Assembly: GCA_949318235.1 (NCBI GenBank) | Contig: OX439135.1 | Location: 24,145,050-24,209,049 of the forward strand | Direction of reading: 5' to 3' | Source of the DNA: Ecdyonurus torrentis | Lineage: Eukaryota > Arthropoda > Insecta > Ephemeroptera > Heptageniidae | Length of the DNA: 64,000 bases | Shown: piece after piece, positions 11,191 through 22,327 of the stretch | Layout: each line of letters opens with the position of its first letter | Numbering within the stretch: position 1 is the first letter of the stretch | Translations under genes and position numbers: made by a program | The notes under the pieces: model-generated | The model's input: the letters and a program-made list of their open reading frames with translations, nothing else | The model's database searches: none | Told to the model about the DNA's origin: nothing

Positions 11191-11346
11191 CCAGAAATAT
11201 AGGGGGAAGGGTGGGGGTATAGATAGAGGAAATATAATAAAACTATAACACTTGAAATGCCTTAAAAAAGCAAATCCAATGTAATATATTTAGGGGAAAA
11301 AAATCATTGTGGTTAGGATCAATAATAAAGAAATGGATAGAATTAC

Positions 11347-11686
11347 CAACGCTGGGCTTACTTAGCACAGTAGAAGTTGTATGGAGAGGTGGAAGTCTCA
11401 CGTGGCACAGGGTTTTCGGGCAAAGAAGTTCATTTCATAACTGAGAGCTTTCGTCATGTGTTAATGACATTATCAATCAAAGAAGAGATTTTCTTGAGCA
11501 CATCACTGGGCAATGTCTTGTACTGTACTGTGCTCAAGTAAATCTCTTCTTTGATTGATAATGTCATTAACATATGATGAAAGCTCTCAGTTATGAAATG
11601 AACTTTTTATAACAAAACACTGTGCCACGTGAGACCTCGACCTCTCCATACAACTTCTACTGTGCTAAGTAAGGCCAGCGCTGCTA
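11347..11686. mobile_element. F7 palindromic MITE with a second palindrome at its centre
   Basis: Same arms as 8928-9150. The centre (about 11466-11575) carries an extra inverted pair, TTATCAATCAAAGAAGAGAT and its inverse, absent from the other copy. Confidence 0.82.
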
Positions 11687-11853
11687 ATCCTATCCTTTTC
11701 TTTATTATAAATCTACTGCAATTATTAAATTTAAATTTCATGAAGTTATATACCTGAAAGAAATAAGCATGTGATATTTTGTTTTTTTAAACCTTATTTT
11801 TTGTATCCTATGTTCAACTGAAATTGTACACAATATTATAGAAAATTGTATTC

Positions 11854-12197
11854 TTAAAAGCATAGAACACCTTGAACAAAAAAACTTGCCTAATATCCTA
11901 ATATCCTAACGTAATTAATATCCTAACATACCTAAATATCATCTTTAATTTGGCTGGATTCATTGATTTCTGATTTATTTTACATTCTCAAAATGTCAGC
12001 TGCGGGTTTGCGACGTCACAGCTTGCCTGTTTCCAAGCTCGTGGACTAGTGAGCTGTGACGTCATAAACATGCATCTGACATTTTGTGAATGTAAAATAA
12101 ATCAGAAATCAATGACTCTGGTCAAATCAACATTGATATTTAGGTATGTTAGAATATTATACATGTTTTTTGGTTGAATGTGTTTTATTCCTTTGAA
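11854..12197. mobile_element. F4 palindromic MITE (copy 1)
   Basis: Starts TTAAAAGCATAGAACACC and shares ATTTCTGATTTATTTTACAT with its inverse arm. TGACGTCA is at 12057-12064. The right terminus is diverged. Confidence 0.75.
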
Positions 12198-12309
12198 AGT
12201 TTGCTTTGTGCTGAAAAAACTGCTCTCACTGTTCTGTTATTTTTGTACATTTCGTGTTCATTTCTTAAGTTTTTAAGTGCAAAAATTTCATCACAAAATG
12301 CATGTAAAA

Positions 12310-12546
12310 ATATTGATTTCTATCCTTTACTGTTGCTATGGTTTTATCCCCTTTTTATTCCTGTTTCTGGCATCAGAAACATGCAAAAATTAGTACTAAA
12401 ATGTTGTGCAGGTTGCATTATTCAACATTTTCTGATCACTGCTACAGTTTGGTTTTCAGACAAACTAAATATGTTATTTATATAAGTCCCATCAAGTGTT
12501 TTGTGATGGAAATGTTATGATTTCTAATGGTTTACGCCACTGTTGA
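12310..12546. mobile_element. F5 MITE, partial
   Basis: Matches F5 through ATTTTCTGATCACTGCTAC and GTCCCATCAAGTGTTTTGTG. One end is missing. Open frames here follow the repeat. Confidence 0.65.
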
Positions 12547-12761
12547 GAAATGTTGATTTGATTATGTGTACATCCAAATTTCACTTATCATGCTTAGCTC
12601 AAAGTCATATAAATATATAAAATATGTAATCTAAGTCATATATAAACATTCCAAGAAAATAAATATATATTTTCCTTATAATATGAAGGAAAATTAGCAT
12701 TTGCTTGCCTTCTATTGTTCTCTAATACATTGTACAGTTTCAAACAAATGAAAGGTGCCTT

Positions 12762-13605
12762 TTAAGCTTGCTGCTTTTTTGCACCCCTCAAACATATATA
12801 TATATAATGTGGAAACTATATTAATATGTCTAATTCACGTGCATCACAGATTCGTGTTTCGCTTGCTAGCTAAAGTAGCTCTCCTGATAGATAACACTAC
12901 ATCTGAGCAGTGTTTGGCTTGCTGGCTAAAGCAGCTCACCTGATAGATAACACTACACCTGAGCAGTGTTTGGCTTGCTGGCTAAAGCAGCTCACCTGAT
13001 AGATAACGCTACACCTGAGCAGTGTTTGGCTTGCTGGCTAAAGCAGCTCACCTGATAGATAACGCTACACCTGAGCAGTGTTTGGCTTGCTGGCTAAAGC
13101 AGCTCACCTGATAGATAACTCTACACCTGAGCACTGTTTGGCTTGCTGGCTAAAGCAGCTCACCTGATAGATAACGCTACACCTGAGCAGTGTTTGGCTT
13201 GCTGGCTAAAGCAGCTCACCTGATAGATAACTCTACACCTGAGCACTGTTTGGCTTGCTGGCTAAAGCAGCTCACCTGATAGATAACGCTACACCTAAGC
13301 AGTGTTTGGCTTGCTAGCTAAAGCAGCTCACCTGATAGATAACGCTACACCTGAGCAGTGTTTGGCTTGCTGGCTAAGGCAGCTTACCTGATAGATAACA
13401 CTACACCTGAGCAGTGTTTGGCTTGCTGGCTAAAGCAGCTCACCTGGTAGATAACGCTACATCTGAGCAGTGTTTGGCTTGCTAGCTAAAGCAGCTCACC
13501 TGATAGATAATGCTACTCCTGAGCACGTATCAAAACACGTGAATATGTCGTAAGAATATTCTTTCCACATAACATTTGAGGGTTGCAAAATAGCAACATG
13601 TTTAA
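12762..13605. mobile_element. TTAA-flanked inverted-repeat element with an internal minisatellite
   Basis: TTAA occurs at 12762-12765 and 13602-13605. Inside are imperfect inverted arms of about 90 bases that share CCCTCAAA, ATGTGGAAA and TTCACGTG. Between the arms lies the 56-bp tandem array. No coding capacity is seen. Confidence 0.75.
12855..13525. repeat. Minisatellite, 12 copies of a 56-bp unit
   Basis: Each unit contains TTTGGCTTGCTGGCTAAAGC, then AGCTCACCTGATAGATAACG and CTACACCTGAGCAGTG. Copies differ by a few substitutions, such as CTCTACACCT and GAGCACTG in alternate copies, which suggests two-unit duplications. There are no frameshifts between units. Confidence 0.92.
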
Positions 13606-13878
13606 ATGGTTACCTTTAATTTGTGTGAAACTGTACTGAATGGTAGAAACATCATACTATTTAATAATACTGATAAAATATTGTTATCAGTCAGGATTAA
13701 TTCTTAAAATCAAAATTGAAAAGCATTATATCAATAAAATTATAAAAGGAACAACTGAATATTATTTATCATTTAACTTTTTGCAAACCCATTTGCTGAA
13801 ATAATAGACTATTGGGTTAGGTAGCTGATATAAAAGAAATGAGAAAGCCAGCAAGGGCTTTCAAAATCTAAAAAGAAA

Positions 13879-14175
13879 ACTTCCAAACTTTATGATGCCA
13901 TTTGAAAGTTAACAGTAACAGCTACCTATGATAAAATTTTCAGAACCCATGACCATTAGATAAAAGAGAAAATATCAATTATTGAAATTAACATGGGCTC
14001 TTATGGGACTAAAACTTCCAAAAAGTCATAATTTAAAATCTAGCATTGTAACCCCCCAAAATTTTTATATTTTTGAAGATACCATATCCTAATGTATCAC
14101 TGTGCAAAATTTCAGATTTCTCTTTCTTTACAATTTTTTAGTCAAATCCCGCAGTACCTGATTGTAAGGTTAAAT
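13879..14175. mobile_element. F6-related fragment
   Basis: Shares GAAATTAACATGGGCTCTTA and GCAAAATTTCAGATT with 8215-8847 and 22019-22290. The ends are not clear. Confidence 0.6.
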
Positions 14176-14714
14176 AAAAATCATTTTTCAAAATTGATAT
14201 TTTTTTTTAATATTTTAATTCAGGCTTAAAACTCTTTACACAATTAAAAATAAAAGCTGATTGCATATTTCGCAAATTTTCATCTAAACTTACGAACATA
14301 ATAATAATATATTTTGTTGTTGTTTTTCTACAGCAAGTTTTGTTTTTTAGCTATTATATAATAATGAAGTACAACAATCCAAATTTTAGTTAAGATTTTT
14401 AATATCTTAAAATATTTTTACTTCGGCATGCAAAATATTTTGTTTCTATTTTTTTTAATTGATTTTTTTTTTTTTTTGCTACATATATGTATATATACAG
14501 AATTATTATTTAATTTAGGATTATATAATACCAAACTTAAACCCAATATTATATACTTTTGAGTCTTGTTTTTTTGTTGCATTTTTAGTATGAGAGCAGA
14601 AAAAACTGTTTCTTTTTTTGTTTTTTTAACTGTTTGGACTCCTTTTTCCAAAGACTCCTTGGGGAAAAATATGAGTTCAATTTCAAGCATTTTTTTTTCC
14701 CTAGAAAGCACACC

Positions 14715-15070
14715 TTAAACGCCTTGTTAACTTACTTTTTTATCATTTAGAATACTAGATTGATAATTACCTTATTATCCATGATATAAACGATTTTGAC
14801 GGTTATTTCACATATCTGACGTCACAATGTACCGATGAGGTTGTGTTATAGGGGTAAAGAACTTGAGGGAGGTTCTTAAATTTATCACGTGACCAGAGCG
14901 GTGACTGTGATTGGCGGCGGTACATTGTGACGTCAGATACGTGAAATAACTGTCAAAATGAAAATAAATACAAAATCAACGTGTTGGTGTCTAATTCATG
15001 GATAATAAGGTATGGTAATTATCAATTTAACATTCTAAATGATAAAAAAGTAAGTTGACAAGGGCTTTAA
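14715..15070. mobile_element. F3 palindromic MITE
   Basis: TTAA lies at both ends. TGACGTCA occurs in both arms (14817-14824, 14928-14935). Confidence 0.88.
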
Positions 15071-15071
15071 G

Positions 15072-15635
15072 CTGAAAATAAAGAAAAATGCATTAAAATA
15101 AGATTTTGTTATTATTGTTGCATTAATTTACTAATTTTCAACTCAACGCGCTCTAATCTTGCTACGTATACCCCATTATTTGTCTCCTATTTTTTAACAT
15201 CATGTATTTTAAAACAATGTTTTTTTCCCCTCAAATATATTATTTGATTTATTAATATTCAAAGATAATTATCCCTATATTAAAATTCAATATGGCAAAC
15301 TCAAAATATTCTGCTCTCGTTCAAAGACTTATTTTTAACATTTAATATATATTTTTTCTTTAACATTATAATTTTTGTGCCACAAAAGCAACAATCAGTT
15401 TCACACACAACAATTAATAATGATTACTGTATTTATTTTTTATAATTTTTTGTTTTAAATCCAAGGTTTTTAAAATGTTATAAAAACCTTGTTATGTACA
15501 GTGAACTATCGATTTTGTGAAATTGCAAGGGACATAGGAAAAATATTTATTGCACAAAATTAAAAGCTCCAAAAGAAAAAGTGCATATAACTTAAATTTG
15601 TATTATTAACCTTTTTTAATGCTATATCAATGGTA
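15072..15635. other. Interval without recognised features
   Basis: A+T-rich intergenic DNA. Nothing recognised between the F3 copy and the hAT-like MITE. Confidence 0.6.
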
Positions 15636-15643
15636 ATAGAGAC

Positions 15644-15801
15644 CAGGGGTGTAACCAGGAGTTTGTGACGGAAGGGGTCCAGTCTTATATTGAGCATAGG
15701 AAAAGGGGGGAAACCACCCCTTTTCCTATGCTTTTTCAGACCTGACGGGGGGGGGGGGGGGTCCAGACCCCAAACCCCCCTCCCCCCTGGATACGCCCCT
15801 G
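15644..15801. mobile_element. Second hAT-like MITE, 158 bp, with 8-bp target duplication
   Basis: The ends are CAGGGGTGTAACCAGG and CCTGGATACGCCCCTG, imperfect inverted repeats of the same type as the element at 2457. Both flanks read ATAGAGAC (15636-15643, 15802-15809). The interior is G/C-homopolymer-rich. Confidence 0.85.
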
Positions 15802-15913
15802 ATAGAGACCATTGATGTTAGACTGTTTATAATTAAGCTAAGTATTCATTCAGAATTCATTCAAAGTTAATTTAAAAAAATTAAAGCTAGTAATATCATT
15901 GTATAAAAATCAT

Positions 15914-16221
15914 ATAGTGTGGTTTCATTCATGTTAAAGTCGACATCATAAGTGAGTACTAAATAACATTGGCCAGTATAGGAAAATGTCACATTTTGCC
16001 AGTTTAAAAATACTTCACAATATTTTTGAGAGCATTGATGCTGTTAACAGGTTGAATTAGTACCTCAAGTATGCAAGAAAAATAATAATGACCAAAAAAT
16101 AGCTAATTTTCCAAAGAAAATAGCCAAAAACTACGTTTGTCCTATGCTGAGCAATGTTATTCATTGCTCAAGAAGAGCATCGAAAAGCATTCAGAATGAC
16201 GTCATGCGTACACACCCTATA
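15914..16221 (+). mobile_element. F1 MITE, full length
   Basis: Ends TATAGTGTGG and ACACCCTATA; ATGTTAAAGTCGACATCAT near the left end and TGACGTCATGCG near the right. Confidence 0.87.
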
Positions 16222-16738
16222 TAGGCTATAAAATAAAAAAATCTAACAAATGCACACAAAAATTGGAAACAAAAAAATCCTGTTACTCCTGCGGACCAAC
16301 AATTCATTTCACAAAATCGAAAGTTAACTGTATGTATGTATTATCATATATAGCTTATATATATATATTTAGTATATATGGGGTCATTTTTATTGTTATT
16401 TAGCTAATAATTGATATATTTAACCATATAGAGGCAATGTGCAAATGTAAGGGTCTGGAAATATAAGCTCATATTTTAGGGAGTATAACGGTTCATTGCC
16501 AAAATTAAAAGCCGCAGACTGATTTTATATTTTACAAGTAAAAAGGATAGAGGAAATTATGCAGCAAGAGTCTTTTACTTTAGTTGTCCTTTGTTAAAAA
16601 TCTTTCTAGCATTTTGTGATGATTAGCCTCGGACTTTTTTTTTTTTTTTTTTTTTGCATATTCCCTTTAGTAACATGTGAACCAAATTTCAAATCAAAAT
16701 TTCCATCAGTTATATGGGAAATAATAACATGGTGAGCC

Positions 16739-17037
16739 TATAGGGTGGTTTCATTCATGTTAAAGTCGACGTCATAAGTGAGTAGTAAATAAAATTGGCC
16801 AGTATAGGAAAATGACACATTTTGCCAGTTTAAAAATACTTCACCTATTTTTTGATGCTGTTAACAGGTTGAATTAGTACCTCAAGTATGCAAGAAATAT
16901 AATAATAACCAAAAAATGACTAATTTACCAAAGCAAATAGCCAAAAACTACGTTTGTCCTATGCTGAGCAATGTTATTCATTGCTCAAGAAGAGCATCGA
17001 AAAGCACTCAGAATGACGTCATGCCTACACACCCTAT
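16739..17037 (+). mobile_element. F1 MITE, full length
   Basis: Near-identical to the copy at 15914 and in the same orientation 500 bases on, so a recent or segmental copy is possible. Confidence 0.87.
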
Positions 17038-17634
17038 ATTGCTCGTTATTATTTTTTTTTTTGCTACATATAACCAATGAACAAATCGATTTGAAATTTG
17101 GTACATGTTCTATTGAAGGCAATTACAAACTTATTTTAATTTTTTAAAACATTACTGAGACAAAAAAAAAAAAAAAAAAAAAAAGTCACTTCCGAGGTTA
17201 ATTGTTAATTAAGGATTTTGCATTCTACTCAAACGCTAGCAACATTTTTCTCTGAAAACCATAGGACATATCTTTACTATGGTAAAAGGCCCTTGCTCCT
17301 TTCTATTTCCTTCTAATTTATTAAACTCAACCGCAATGGTTTCGTTTTCTTAATTATCTAAATATAACGTAGCTTAAATTTTTTTCTATTAATATTTAAT
17401 TTTTGTTACTTTGATTTAATTATTATTTTTAAGTTCTAAGAATTTAAATGGTACAATATAACCTGGTCACCCCCCCCCCCCCCCACCAAGAAAACATAAA
17501 TTAAAAACATACTTCTGTTTTACTTTCTATAAATAAAATTAATATTAAAATAAATATTTTGGAAGGTCAGAATAAACCAAAAATTGGATAAAACTAATCC
17601 CAATCCAATTAGTTAAATGTGTATTAAATAAAGT

Positions 17635-17705
17635 CAGGAACACAAAGTCGTCTGCTAGCACTTTGTTACTATTGTTGGAGTTTATTTTCTCACTAAACCA
17701 AATTT

Positions 17706-17715
<10 letters not shown>
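17635..17715. mobile_element. Fragment of the 22827-23313 palindrome family
   Basis: Shares AGGAACACAAAGTCGTCTGC and TAGCACTTTGTTA with an arm of that element. Confidence 0.65.
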
Positions 17716-17737
<22 letters not shown>

Positions 17738-17745
17738 GACAAACA

Positions 17746-18132
17746 TTAAATCCCTTGCCAACTTACTTTTTTATAATTTAGAATACTAGATTGATAATTA
17801 CCATACCTTATTATCCATGAATTAGACACCAACACGTTGATTTTGTATTTATTTTCATTTTGATGGTTATTTCACATATCTGACGTCACAATGTACCACC
17901 ACCAATCACAGTCACCGCTCTGGTCATGTGATAAATTTAAGTCCCTCCCTCAAGTTCTTTACCCCTATCACGACCCCATCGGTACATTGTGACGTCATAT
18001 ATGTGAAATAACCGTTAAAATGAAAATAAATACAGAATCAACATGTTGGTGCCTAATTCATGGATATTAAGGTATGGTAATTATCAATCTAGTATTCTAA
18101 ATGATAAAAAAGTAAGTTGACAAGGGCTTTAA
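17746..18132. mobile_element. F3 palindromic MITE
   Basis: TTAA lies at both ends. Both arms carry TGACGTCA (17881-17888, 17990-17997). Confidence 0.88.
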
Positions 18133-18648
18133 GCATTAAATCAAAGCAACAATTAATCCTAATAAGAAATTAAAATTAAAATAAAAAAAACAACTCATTT
18201 TCAAATTTTTCAAATTCAAAAACTTTAATTGATAAATGAAATAGAGAAAAAAATATCAACTTTTTTTTTTAAAGTTGTTGTCACAAATTTTTATGTAGAA
18301 CCAAAAAAATTTGATATTTGATACATATTTAATTTTTTTAATATTTTTCAATTGTTAACATTATCATGCAAGTATAACATACATACTTGATTCAATTAAG
18401 TAAGATTTCTATTTTTTATGTTCAAACAAAAAACAACGGCATTTTAATGCAAATTAAGTGTGGAATAATTGACAATTTTAGAAATGTTCAAATATTTAGC
18501 CTATAATCAAATTATTTTTTTAACAATAAGTAGCAAGCTATTTGTTACTTAAAAAATAATTTAAATTTTTTTTTGGGGTGGTTAAAAAAAAAATGGTTTA
18601 AAATTGTGTAAAACCCCATTTTAATGCAAACGTAGAGAAAAACTAAAG

Positions 18649-18679
<31 letters not shown>

Positions 18680-18682
<3 letters not shown>

Positions 18683-18960
18683 GGTCAATTTATTTCATAT
18701 TTTAAAAGAGGTCATTGTCCTAAATCCTCTGATATGCAAATTTCTAATTTTTGAGTTTTTAAGTATTTTTAATTAATTTTTGAAAATCGAAAAATGACAT
18801 CATGGGCATCAACTTATGCATGTGGGTAAGTGCAACGTCATTTGGCGACTTTAAAAAAATTAATTAAAAATACTTAATGAACTAAAAAAATAACAAATTT
18901 GCATATTTATCAATTCAGGACCATGTCCTCTTTTAGAATATGCAATAAAATCACTCCCTA
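18680..18960. mobile_element. Palindromic element
   Basis: Inverted arms share AAAAGAGG, ATATGCAAATTT and AAGTATTTTTAATTAATTTT. That last motif also occurs in the palindrome at 20999-21448, so the two may be distant relatives. Confidence 0.7.
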
Positions 18961-19259
18961 ACTTCTTTAGTTTTCCTCATTTATGATTTTTTATAAGATT
19001 TTTTCCAACATTTTTTTCTTCTTATAATTAATTTTCCCAGAAAAACAAAATCACATTTTTATTTATTAATAATGCATTAAATATGCAAAACCAGATTATG
19101 CAATAAGGTCTACTTTTTCTTGCTTTCCAGACAACAAAATAAACCATACAGCAACATGTGACATAGGGTTTTACATAACACAAATAATTTGCAAACAAAA
19201 CATTGGCTGGTATTCTAAAACCATACAATAATATAGACGCAAACTGTTTTAAGGCAGAC

Positions 19260-19574
19260 TTAAAGGAGAAGTTCAGGGGTTACAATGTGGCTTCTTCAAT
19301 GTTAGATAATGAAGTGTTCATAAACTCACATGATGCCCCAAAGCCCTTCCGTAGCCCCGCAAACTTGCGCTCATCTTAAGAGATATGCAGCCCGCTACAA
19401 CATTTTCTATTATAAAGCCGTAACTATGACGTAAAAGATACGGAAAGGGTTGCATATCTCGCAGGATGATCATGATTTTGCAGGGCTACATAAGGGCCTT
19501 GGGTCATCATATGCAAGTTTATGAACAGTTCTTCTCATTATCTAACATTGAAGAAGCCATGAACTTCCTTTTAA
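19260..19574. mobile_element. F12 palindromic MITE (copy 2)
   Basis: TTAA lies at both ends. The arms start AGGAGAAGTTC and share CGTAGCCCCGCAAACTTGCG with copy 1. Confidence 0.8.
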
Positions 19575-19599
19575 AGCAACTTCACTCACACCTATTTAC

Positions 19600-20580
19600 A
19601 TTTCTAGGTAATACGCGTGCACAGTATTTGCAAATTGGTGCCTCTGAGCCAAAAAGTAGCATCTACACTTGTCAGTTTTGCAAAGAATGTATTATCTACA
19701 CTTTCTACAAGAGAGCAATGTGAAGTGAATGGCTTAGTCCAGTCACCCTGCTGCTTGGAAAATGTAGATGCTCCATTTGTGGCAAAACTGGACAGTGTAG
19801 ATGCTTCTTTTTGGCCCAAAGTCAACAAAATGGAATTGGATGTGATTGAAATTGCTGTAGACACACTTATCCCTAAAAACAAGGATTTTTTATTATTCTC
19901 TAAAACAATTCAATAGTAATCAGTCGTTAATTTAACTTTTCCAGTCCGCAGGATAAGCGAGCCACTCGAAGGTAACGATATAGAGTACACACCCCTCTAC
20001 TATGTGAGTAAAAAATATGTGCTCCTTGCTCTACCTGCTAAGTATACCTGAGAAGGTGTACAGATTTTTTACTCACAGTAAATGCGTCACATTTCCCCCT
20101 AAAGCGCAGGACAACGGTCAATTTCTTATCACTTTTAGTGAGATAAGATAAGAAACACAGCTTTCTATTGGTTGATAATATAAATCAACCAATCGATGCT
20201 TACCCGTCGAAGTGAACGTACTACACTTTACAAATTTTGTGAAAAATGAACGATATACACTTTACAAATTCCAAGTTCTCCCATCTAGCTCTGCTGTTAA
20301 AATGCGTAGAAGCGCCTAACGTAGATCGTTCATTTTAAGTGAAATTTGTAAAGTGTAGTTCGTTCACTTTGACGGGTAAACATCGCAATAGGAAGCTGTA
20401 TTTCTTATCCTATCCTACTAAAAGCGATAAGACATTGTCCGCTGTCCTACGCTTAATTATCCTCGTTGGGGCTCGCTTATTCCACGTACTTGAAAAGTTA
20501 AATAAAGGAGAAAATGAAATGTTTTGGAGACCAATAATAAAAAAACTTATTTTCAGGGATAAGTGTATCTTTAAGTCAGC
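19600..20580. mobile_element. Composite of nested palindromes downstream of Ntf-2
   Basis: The outer arms pair ACACTTATCCCTAAAAACAA (19870) with the inverse near 20550-20572. Inner arms pair GGATAAGCGAGCC with GGCTCGCTTATTCC and CACTTTACAAATTT with its inverse. A separate inverted pair (AAAAAGTAGCATCTACACTT and its inverse) occupies 19650-19822. Open frames here are palindrome artefacts. Confidence 0.7.
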
Positions 20581-20598
20581 CTTAAAAACAGTAGTTTC

Positions 20599-20630
20599 TT
20601 TATTATCAGTTAAGATACCGATTTTTTATT
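20599..20630 (-). terminator. Candidate poly(A) signals of Ntf-2
   Basis: AATAAA occurs on the minus strand at 20630-20625 and 20604-20599, about 170-200 bases beyond the stop and just short of the large palindrome that begins near 20580. Confidence 0.45.
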
Positions 20631-20801
20631 TAGTTATTTTTTTTTTTTAAATTTTTGTTGTTACATTATTGAGAATAGAAGGTTAAGGTTTACATTCAGC
20701 AAGGGAATACAAAAAAATAAGAGGATTGTTTGTGAGGGCCTTGTTTAAGTGAAGGACTTGGCAGAAACGTGCAGAATGGACCTCCGTTAGATATAGTGGA
20801 T

Positions 20802-20915
20802 CTATGCAGTATCGTGGATACCCAATCTGAAGATATCGTGTTGGCAGAAGAAAGAGTTGGCAACTGGTTTCAAGACGAACACTTGGCTGAACGAATGTGG
20901 GGGATCATCGTCACA
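20802..20915 (-). CDS. Ntf-2: Ntf-2 coding exon 2 (C-terminus)
   Basis: The acceptor TCAACAG lies at 20922-20916. The exon has 37 codons plus TAG, starts at the acidic CDDD loop and includes QHDIFRLGIHD, a hallmark of the family. It is too short to appear as a long open frame and was found by reading the reverse strand. Confidence 0.95.
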   Translation of the reverse strand, partial: CDDDPPHSFSQVFVLKPVANSFFCQHDIFRLGIHDTA

Positions 20916-22285
20916 CTGTTGACAAAATTAATAAATATTAGACATTGATATGTACACAAAATTAGGCTGTATATTAGACACAGAGGATAAACATCAATAG
21001 GAAGGTGAATTGACATTTTTTTGTTCAGTTTATGACATTTTTGGAAAGAGCTTTAAAAAATCTTGAGGCGCTATTTTTTCTTAGGACGATTGGAAAATGC
21101 GAAGTATTTTTAATTAATTTTTGAAATTTAGCCTAGAAAGCCTGTGACGTCATCAGTCCACTTTTTTCTCAGCAAACACTAATCGTTCGAGGTTCAATAA
21201 CCAGTTTAATAAAATCAGCTCGTCCTTAGGATTTCAAAAAACTGGCTGCTGAACCTTCTACGGTCAATACTTTCCGAAATAAAAGCCTGATTGATAACGT
21301 CACAGGCTTTTTAGGTCGATTTTCAAAAATTAATTAAAAATACTTCCCATGCTCCAATCGTTCTAAGAAAAAATAACCCCTCAAAATTTTTTAATGCCCT
21401 TATCAAAAATGTCATAAAAAGTGGGGGTTGAAAAAAATCACCTTCCTCATTACTGCAATCAGCTAAAGTGGGAGAGCCTAACAATGAGGAAGTGTACACA
21501 AAGTTAACCCCTATGTTTGAATACGTCATTTAAAAGAGAAAAAGTAGTAGATAAACTTAGCATAGGCAATTACCTGCAAAATTAACGTTTTATTTAATAA
21601 AAGAAGAAATGAAAAAAATTAATTCTTAACACTTTACCGACTGCGACGTCATTTGTTTACATCCAAATTTCGATTGTCTTCTGGATATCAGATGATCTGT
21701 TTGTTGAAAGGCAACCGTTGGCCGTTATTTTTTTTTAATCTGTAGTGGTCGTATGAAATCCAGAAGACAATCGAAATTCAGATGTAAACAAATGACGTCA
21801 TAGTCGGCAAAGTGTTGAGAATTGAATTTTTTTATTTCTTCTTTTATTAAATAAAAGGTCAATTTTGCAGTTAATTGCCTATGCTAAGTTTATCTACTAC
21901 TTTTGCTCTTTTAAATGACATATTCAAACATAAGGGTTAACTTCGTGTAGACTTCCTCATTCTTTAGGTTATAAAAAATTAATTATTTAAGGGTTGTCTT
22001 GTATCGCAAAATTAAACAAAAACTTCCAAACTTTATGATGCCATTTGAAAGTTAATAGTAACAGCTACCTATGATAACATTTTCAGAACCCGTGACCATC
22101 AGATAAGAGAGAAAATAATTATTGAAATTAACATGGGCTCTTATGGGACAAAAACTTGAAACAAATGATAATTTAAAATCTAGCATGGTGACCTTACGTT
22201 TTTGAAGATACCATATTTTAATGTATCACTGTGCAAAATTTCAGATTTTTCTTGCTTTACAATTTTTTAGTACCTGATTTCCCGG

Positions 22286-22327
<42 letters not shown>

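Noticed and set aside
12174..12520. 103-aa hydrophobic open frame
   Set aside because: It lies in F4/F5 repeat sequence and has no conserved pattern.
12855..13525. Regular array that could suggest CRISPR
   Set aside because: The units are contiguous 56-bp tandem copies with no unique spacers, in a eukaryotic genome inside a TIR element.
19466..19916. Overlapping frames of 85-99 aa on both strands
   Set aside because: Both strands are open because the DNA is palindromic; no family resemblance.
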